In this document: positions 5,913 to 9,642 of the stretch, piece after piece
Numbering within the stretch: the stretch's first letter is position 1
How the letters are laid out: every line of letters begins with the position of its first letter
From: an uncultured Coriobacteriaceae bacterium
GTDB taxonomy: Bacteria; Actinomycetota; Coriobacteriia; Coriobacteriales; UMGS124
Direction of reading: 5' to 3'
Length of the DNA stretch: 9,642 nt
Assembly: GCA_902783515.1 (NCBI GenBank)
Contig: CACZRK010000312.1
Location: 1 to 9,642 of the forward strand
The notes under the pieces: model-generated
What the model was told of the DNA's origin: nothing
Database searches by the model: none
The model's input: the letters and a program-made list of their open reading frames with translations, nothing else
Made by a program: the position numbers and the translations under genes

Positions 5913-7181
5913 CTAGCGGGCGAGGTCGTGTATGGCCTGCTCCGCACGGCGCCGCGCGAGCTTGTCGACGCCCTCCAGCTGCGCCACGGAGGTGACGGGC
6001 TCCGCGTCAAACGTGTCCAGCGTGCGGGCGACGACGGTCGCGATGTCCAGGTACGCGATGCGACCGGCCAGGAAGGCGGCCACGGCCATCTCGTCCGCCG
6101 CGTTCATCGCGCACGGCAGGACGCCGCCCGCCTCGCCAGCGGCGAGGGCGATCTTGAGGCACCCGAACGTGTCCATGTCGGGGTCGGCGAAGTCGATGCG
6201 CCCCAGGCGCGCCCAGTCCACCGGCTCCACGGGCGCGTCCCAGCGCGACGGGAACGACAGCGCGAGCTGGATCGGCACGCGCATGTCCGGGGCGCCCAGG
6301 TGCGCCTTCACCGACCCGTCGGAGAACTCCACCATGGAGTGGATTGCGCTCTGGCGCTGCACGACCGGGCGGATCTGGTCATAGGGCATGGCAAAGAGGT
6401 GATGCGCCTCGATGACCTCCAGCCCCTTGTTCATGAGGGTGGACGAGTCGATCGTGATCCGCTTGCCCATGTTCCAGTTGGGATGGCGCAGCGCCTCGTC
6501 GGGCGTCACGCTGGCAAGGCGGTCGCGCTCCCACCCGAAGAAGGGGCCGCCCGACGCGGTAAGCCAGATCCTCGTCGCGCGCCAGGGGTCCTCGCCCAGG
6601 AAGCACTGGAAGATCGCCGAGTGCTCCGAGTCCACCGGCAGCAGCGTGCCCGGCGCGGCAAGCGGCATGAGGATGTCGCCGGCGGCGACCAGCGACTCCT
6701 TGTTCGCGAGCGCGAGCGTCTTGCCGGCGCGCAGCGTCGCCTCGCTCGCGCGCGTCCCGGCGAAGCCCGACAGCGCGTTCAGCACGAAGTCAGCGGGGAC
6801 CTGCGCCGGCATCTCGTTGACCGCAGCGGCGCCGAACCTGACCTCCACCCGGTCGGGCATGCCCTCCAGGTCGGGGTCGTTGCGGCAGCCCTCCGACGCG
6901 AGCGCCACGTATCGGATGGACGGGAACTCGCGCGCGAGCTGCACGACGCGCCTCACCGACCAGCGCGCGGCGACGCCCACGAGGCTGACGCGGTCCGGGT
7001 GCGCGCGACAGACGTCCACCGTCTGGCGGCCGATGGATCCCGTGGCGCCGAGCAGCAGCAGGTTGACGTGGCCGCGCTCGGCGAACGACTGCCCGTAGGC
7101 GGGGATGACGCCGCGGGGCGCGCGAGCGGGCGACGTCGCGTCGCCGGGGGTGGGTGCGGGTTCTGTGGTGGTGTGTGACAT
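5913..7181 (-). CDS. dxr: 1-deoxy-D-xylulose-5-phosphate reductoisomerase
   Basis: Dxr converts DXP to 2-C-methyl-D-erythritol 4-phosphate with NADPH and a divalent metal, the first committed step of the MEP pathway and the fosmidomycin target. 422 residues. The Rossmann motif GATGSIG is at 45-51, and NALSG at 135-139. LANKESLV (158-165) and DSEHSAIFQ (184-192) bring metal ligands D184 and E186. TASGGPF (208-214) is part of the flexible substrate loop. HPNWNMGKRI (233-242) and DSSTLMNKGLEVIEAHHLF (245-263) complete the active site, with E255 as the third metal ligand. All key residues are intact. The first 38 residues, rich in Thr/Pro/Ala, precede the usual family start; no other in-frame ATG, GTG or TTG lies between position 7181 and the Rossmann fold, so this extension appears genuine. 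A weak GGGGGT site lies upstream. The start is one base after the cdsA stop, implying translational coupling. Confidence 0.98.
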   Translation of the reverse strand: MSHTTTEPAPTPGDATSPARAPRGVIPAYGQSFAERGHVNLLLLGATGSIGRQTVDVCRAHPDRVSLVGVAARWSVRRVVQLAREFPSIRYVALASEGCRNDPDLEGMPDRVEVRFGAAAVNEMPAQVPADFVLNALSGFAGTRASEATLRAGKTLALANKESLVAAGDILMPLAAPGTLLPVDSEHSAIFQCFLGEDPWRATRIWLTASGGPFFGWERDRLASVTPDEALRHPNWNMGKRITIDSSTLMNKGLEVIEAHHLFAMPYDQIRPVVQRQSAIHSMVEFSDGSVKAHLGAPDMRVPIQLALSFPSRWDAPVEPVDWARLGRIDFADPDMDTFGCLKIALAAGEAGGVLPCAMNAADEMAVAAFLAGRIAYLDIATVVARTLDTFDAEPVTSVAQLEGVDKLARRRAEQAIHDLAR

Positions 7182-7182
7182 G

Positions 7183-8067
7183 TCAGATGACCCCCGTCAT
7201 GCGAAGGATGAAGTACGCGGTGACCGAGACGAAGAGCATGGAGTCGCTGCGGTCGAGCATGCCGCCGTGGCCGGGCATGAGGTTCCCCGAGTCCTTGACG
7301 CCCGCGCCGCGCTTGATGCGCGACTCGACAAGGTCGCCGACCACGCCGGTCACGCCGCACAGCAGACCTGCGGTGACCGTGACCGGCAGGGTGAGGCCCG
7401 TCTCGGGCAGCAGCAGCATCAGGCACCAGACGAGCACGGAGCCGGCCAGGCCGCCGATCATGCCCTCCCAGCTCTTCTTGGGCGAGATCTTCGGGACGAG
7501 CGGATGCCGGCCGAACGCGCTGCCGAGCAGGTAGGCGAACGAGTCGTTCACCCAGACGCTCGCCATGACACCGATCGTGAGCCACGTCGCCCCCATGCCG
7601 GGCAGCGCCGCGTCGCGGATGAGCACGACCGAGCTCAGCATGAGGCCCGTGTACAGGGCGCCGAAGATCGTGATGGCGAGGTCGGTGATGCGCACGCGCT
7701 GGTTGGTGACGTACCAGATGCCCAGGACGACGAGGAAGACGAAGACGAGGCCGATGATGTAGACGGCGTTCACGAGCGCGACGAGCGGGAACGCCGCCGC
7801 GAAGCACAGCCCCACCGCCTGGTTGGGCAGCTTCGCGTCCTCGCGCATGAGCCGGTAGAACTCGCCGCACGCCAAGCCTGCCGTCAGCGCCATCGCGCAT
7901 GCGGTCGGTATCGAGCCGAGCAGGATGCAGACGACGTTGACGGCGACGTAGATGACGCCCGACACCAGGCGCTTCAGGAACGCCGCCGCCTTGCCCGACG
8001 GTGCCTGCGCCTCCGGTCGCCCCTCTGGCCCGCCCGCTTCGTTACGCGCCATCCTCGACGCCCCCAT
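7183..8067 (-). CDS. cdsA: Phosphatidate cytidylyltransferase (CDP-diacylglycerol synthase)
   Basis: CdsA is an integral membrane enzyme that makes CDP-diacylglycerol from phosphatidate and CTP, the branch point of phospholipid synthesis. 294 residues with many hydrophobic segments between about 33 and 240. The diagnostic regions are present: NDSFAYLLGSAFG (174-186) with PKISPKKSWEG (192-202), then the family signature from S249 through KRGAGVKD (252-259), GHGGM (266-270) and LDRSDS (271-276). The signature differs slightly from the textbook pattern (Met before the P-G-H-G-G element, Ser after D-R), which looks like family variation. Residues 1-26 are a polar Gly/Glu/Ala-rich head. The ATG at 8067 has GGAG 11 bases upstream and overlaps uppS by 26 bases; ATG at 8052 (MARNEAGG) is a possible shorter start, overlapping by 11. 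The stop is one base before dxr. Confidence 0.95.
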   Translation of the reverse strand: MGASRMARNEAGGPEGRPEAQAPSGKAAAFLKRLVSGVIYVAVNVVCILLGSIPTACAMALTAGLACGEFYRLMREDAKLPNQAVGLCFAAAFPLVALVNAVYIIGLVFVFLVVLGIWYVTNQRVRITDLAITIFGALYTGLMLSSVVLIRDAALPGMGATWLTIGVMASVWVNDSFAYLLGSAFGRHPLVPKISPKKSWEGMIGGLAGSVLVWCLMLLLPETGLTLPVTVTAGLLCGVTGVVGDLVESRIKRGAGVKDSGNLMPGHGGMLDRSDSMLFVSVTAYFILRMTGVI

Positions 8068-8830
8068 ACCGACGGTGTCTCCCCTGGAACTCCACGATCG
8101 CGCGCACGAGGTCCCACCGCGTGAAGTCAGGCCAGAGCACGTCGGTGAACACGAGCTCCGTGTAGGAGAGCTGCCACAGCAGGAAGTTAGAGAGGCGCTC
8201 CTCCCCCGAGGTCCTGATGAGCAGGTCGGGGTCGGGAAGCGGGCTCGTGTACAGCTCCGAGGAGAACGCCGCCTCGTCGATGTCCTCGGGGCGCATCTCG
8301 CCGGCGACGCAGCGGCGCGCGAGCGCGCGCGTGGCGCGCAGCATCTCGGCCCGGCTCCCGTAGTTCACCGCGACCGCAAGCGTCATGCCCGTGTGGTCCG
8401 CCGTCTCGCGCAGCCCGCGCTCGAACGTCTCGCGCGTGTCGTCGGGCAGGTCGTCCATCTCGCCGAGGTACTTGAGGCGCACGCCCTCCCGGTGCATGAG
8501 CGGCAGCTCGTCGATCAGCGTGGAGGCGAACAGCGACATGAGGAGGTTGACCTCCTCCTGCGGGCGGTTCCAGTTCTCCGTCGAGAAGGCGTAGACCGTG
8601 AGTGCGCGCACGCCGAGGCGCACGCACGCCGTGATGACCTCGCGCAGCGCGGCGACGCCGGCCGCATGGCCGTACCCGCGCGCCAGGCCGCGCTGGGCCG
8701 CCCAGCGCCCGTTGCCGTCCATGATGACGGCGATGTGGCGCGGGACGCGCGACAGGTCGAGCTCGTCAAAGCGCGACCCGTCGGGCGCCTCCGCGAAGTA
8801 TGTGAGGAATTCCTCGTGCGCGACCGGCAC
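8042..8830 (-). CDS. uppS: Isoprenyl (undecaprenyl diphosphate) synthase
   Basis: A cis-prenyltransferase that extends farnesyl diphosphate with isopentenyl units to the C55 lipid carrier used in peptidoglycan and other envelope polymers. 262 residues, normal for the family. The catalytic motif MDGNGRWA (37-44) has D38; GYGHAAG (52-58) has H55; FSTENW (82-87) and RTSGEERLSNFLLWQ (206-220) are intact, and LWPDF (232-236) is typical. The start codon is GTG, placed directly after the frr TAA with no bases between, and GGAGG at 8836-8840 lies 5 bases upstream inside the end of frr. The 3' end overlaps cdsA by 26 bases. Dxr and IspG in the same block make the precursor supply for this enzyme. Confidence 0.97.
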   Translation of the reverse strand: MPVAHEEFLTYFAEAPDGSRFDELDLSRVPRHIAVIMDGNGRWAAQRGLARGYGHAAGVAALREVITACVRLGVRALTVYAFSTENWNRPQEEVNLLMSLFASTLIDELPLMHREGVRLKYLGEMDDLPDDTRETFERGLRETADHTGMTLAVAVNYGSRAEMLRATRALARRCVAGEMRPEDIDEAAFSSELYTSPLPDPDLLIRTSGEERLSNFLLWQLSYTELVFTDVLWPDFTRWDLVRAIVEFQGRHRRYGGVEDGA

Positions 8831-9388
8831 TTAGACCTCCATGACCTCGGCTTCCTTTTCCTTCAGCAGCGCGTCGACCTTGGCGATGTGGTCGTCGGTC
8901 AGCTTCTGGATGGCGGACTTGCCACGGTTCACGTCATCCTCCGCGACGTCCCCGTCCTTCTCCGCGCGCTCATAGCGGTTGTTCGCGTCGCGACGCGCGT
9001 TGCGGATGGAGATGCGGGTCTGCTCGGCAATCTCGCGGCACTGCTTCACGAGCTCCTTGCGGCCCTCCTCCGAGGGCGCGGGGAACGGCAGGCGGATGAT
9101 GTTGCCGTCGTTGGTCGGCGTGATGCCCAGGTCGCTCGCCATGATGGCCTTCTCGATCGCGCGGAGGCTCTTCTTGTCCCACGGATCGATGATCAGCTGG
9201 TGGCCGTCGGCCGCCTTCACGCCGGCGAGCTGGGTGACGGGCGTGGGGACGCCGTAGTAGTCGATCTTCAGGTCGCTCAGGATCGCCGGGTTGGCGCGCC
9301 CGGTGCGCACCTTGCCGAACTCGACGCGCATGGCCTCGATCGCCTTGCCCATACGCTGCGAGGCCTCGCTCTGGATCTCATCACTCAT
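8831..9388 (-). CDS. frr: Ribosome recycling factor
   Basis: Frr splits post-termination ribosomes together with EF-G. 185 residues, the standard length. Landmarks: VEFGKVRTGRANPAIL (22-37), DYYG (43-46), PTPVTQLA (48-55), NDGNIIRLPFPAPSEEGRKE (93-112), the Arg-rich helix segment RISIRNARRDANNR (125-138), and a charged C-terminal helix ending EAEVMEV. The family motif LTEERRKEL reads PSEEGRKEL here, a mild variation. The ATG at 9388 is chosen because AGAGAGG lies exactly 9 bases upstream and gives family length; an in-frame ATG at 9397 directly abuts the ribosome site and is unlikely. The gene overlaps the pyrH stop by 8 bases and is immediately followed by uppS. Confidence 0.98.
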   Translation of the reverse strand: MSDEIQSEASQRMGKAIEAMRVEFGKVRTGRANPAILSDLKIDYYGVPTPVTQLAGVKAADGHQLIIDPWDKKSLRAIEKAIMASDLGITPTNDGNIIRLPFPAPSEEGRKELVKQCREIAEQTRISIRNARRDANNRYERAEKDGDVAEDDVNRGKSAIQKLTDDHIAKVDALLKEKEAEVMEV

Positions 9389-9642
9389 GGTTTGCATCCT
9401 CTCTGTAGACCACGGTACCGACATCCTCGCCGCGCAGCGCGCGATCGATGTTGCCGTCCTTCTCCATGTTGAAGACGATGATCGGCATGCTGTTGTCGTT
9501 GCACAGCGTGATGGCCGTCGAGTCCATCACGTGCAGCTCCTTCGTGATGACGTCCATGTAGGTGATGCGGTCGTAGCGACGGGCGTCAGAGAACTTCTTG
9601 GGGTCCTTGTCGTAGATGCCGTCCACCTTGGTGGCCTTCATC
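9381..9642 (-). CDS. pyrH: UMP kinase (3' part, cut by window edge)
   Basis: PyrH phosphorylates UMP to UDP in pyrimidine nucleotide synthesis; bacterial enzymes belong to the amino-acid-kinase fold and are usually hexamers regulated by UTP and GTP. Only the last 86 residues and the TGA are present. The hallmark ATKVDGIYDKDP lies at the beginning of the visible part, followed by the VMDSTAITLCNDNSMPIIVF stretch and the terminal GEDVGTVVY. The Met that opens the visible reading lies inside this conserved block and is not the start; the frame runs on past the right edge, and the single base 9642 belongs to the preceding codon. The stop overlaps the frr start by 8 bases, consistent with an operon. 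tsf and rpsB are often upstream in relatives, but that lies outside this window. Confidence 0.96.
   Translation of the reverse strand, partial: MKATKVDGIYDKDPKKFSDARRYDRITYMDVITKELHVMDSTAITLCNDNSMPIIVFNMEKDGNIDRALRGEDVGTVVYREDANHE

Noticed and set aside
5864..6010. Upstream extension of the site-2 protease to an in-frame start near 6010
   Set aside because: The extra 49 residues are Arg/Ser/Pro-rich and overlap the end of dxr in another frame, while the internal ATG at 5863 has a good ribosome site and leads directly into TM1.
9389..9424. Longer frr starting near 9424 or at the ATG at 9397
   Set aside because: The start at 9388 gives the standard 185-residue length and has AGAGAGG at 9 bases; the longer forms lie within the end of pyrH without such a site.

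Overview
The window is a GC-rich bacterial stretch in which every supported gene lies on the minus strand, so transcription runs from high to low coordinates. In transcription order the genes are pyrH (3' part), frr, uppS, cdsA, dxr, rseP-type site-2 protease, ispG, proS, an FMN-dependent alpha-hydroxy-acid oxidoreductase-like gene, and larB (5' part, running off the left edge). The run pyrH-frr-uppS-cdsA-dxr-rseP-ispG-proS is a widely conserved bacterial cluster. High GC, use of the MEP isoprenoid pathway, a lar-type gene and the sequence style (for example the ProS N-terminus and the cysteine-rich alpha-hydroxy-acid oxidoreductase) make me favour an anaerobic actinobacterium of the class Coriobacteriia (Olsenella/Atopobium/Collinsella-like). 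That placement is an inference from memory, not a computed result.

Right part (about 4500-9642): a tightly packed block with gaps or overlaps of a few bases. It links UMP phosphorylation (PyrH), ribosome recycling (Frr), undecaprenyl diphosphate synthesis (UppS), CDP-diacylglycerol synthesis (CdsA), the first committed MEP-pathway step (Dxr), an intramembrane protease (RseP family) and the penultimate MEP step (IspG). Dxr and IspG supply the isoprenoid precursors that UppS uses to build the cell-wall lipid carrier. CdsA feeds phospholipid synthesis, so the block is mostly about envelope precursors plus translation.

Middle (about 1481-3330): proS, separated from ispG by 124 bases holding a very strong GC-rich hairpin without a U-tract.

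Left part (1-1393): a putative FMN-dependent alpha-hydroxy-acid dehydrogenase/oxidase with an N-terminal four-cysteine motif, followed 39 bases later by larB, whose product makes the precursor of the nickel-pincer cofactor of lactate racemase. The pair suggests 2-hydroxyacid (lactate) metabolism.

No RNA genes, mobile elements, CRISPR arrays, prophage or tandem repeat arrays were seen, and no stretch longer than 124 bases lacks a gene. The features most worth a second look are a winged-helix-like insert inside the site-2 protease, the divergent cysteine-bearing oxidoreductase beside larB, and the 18-bp hairpin ahead of proS. The rest is ordinary core genome.
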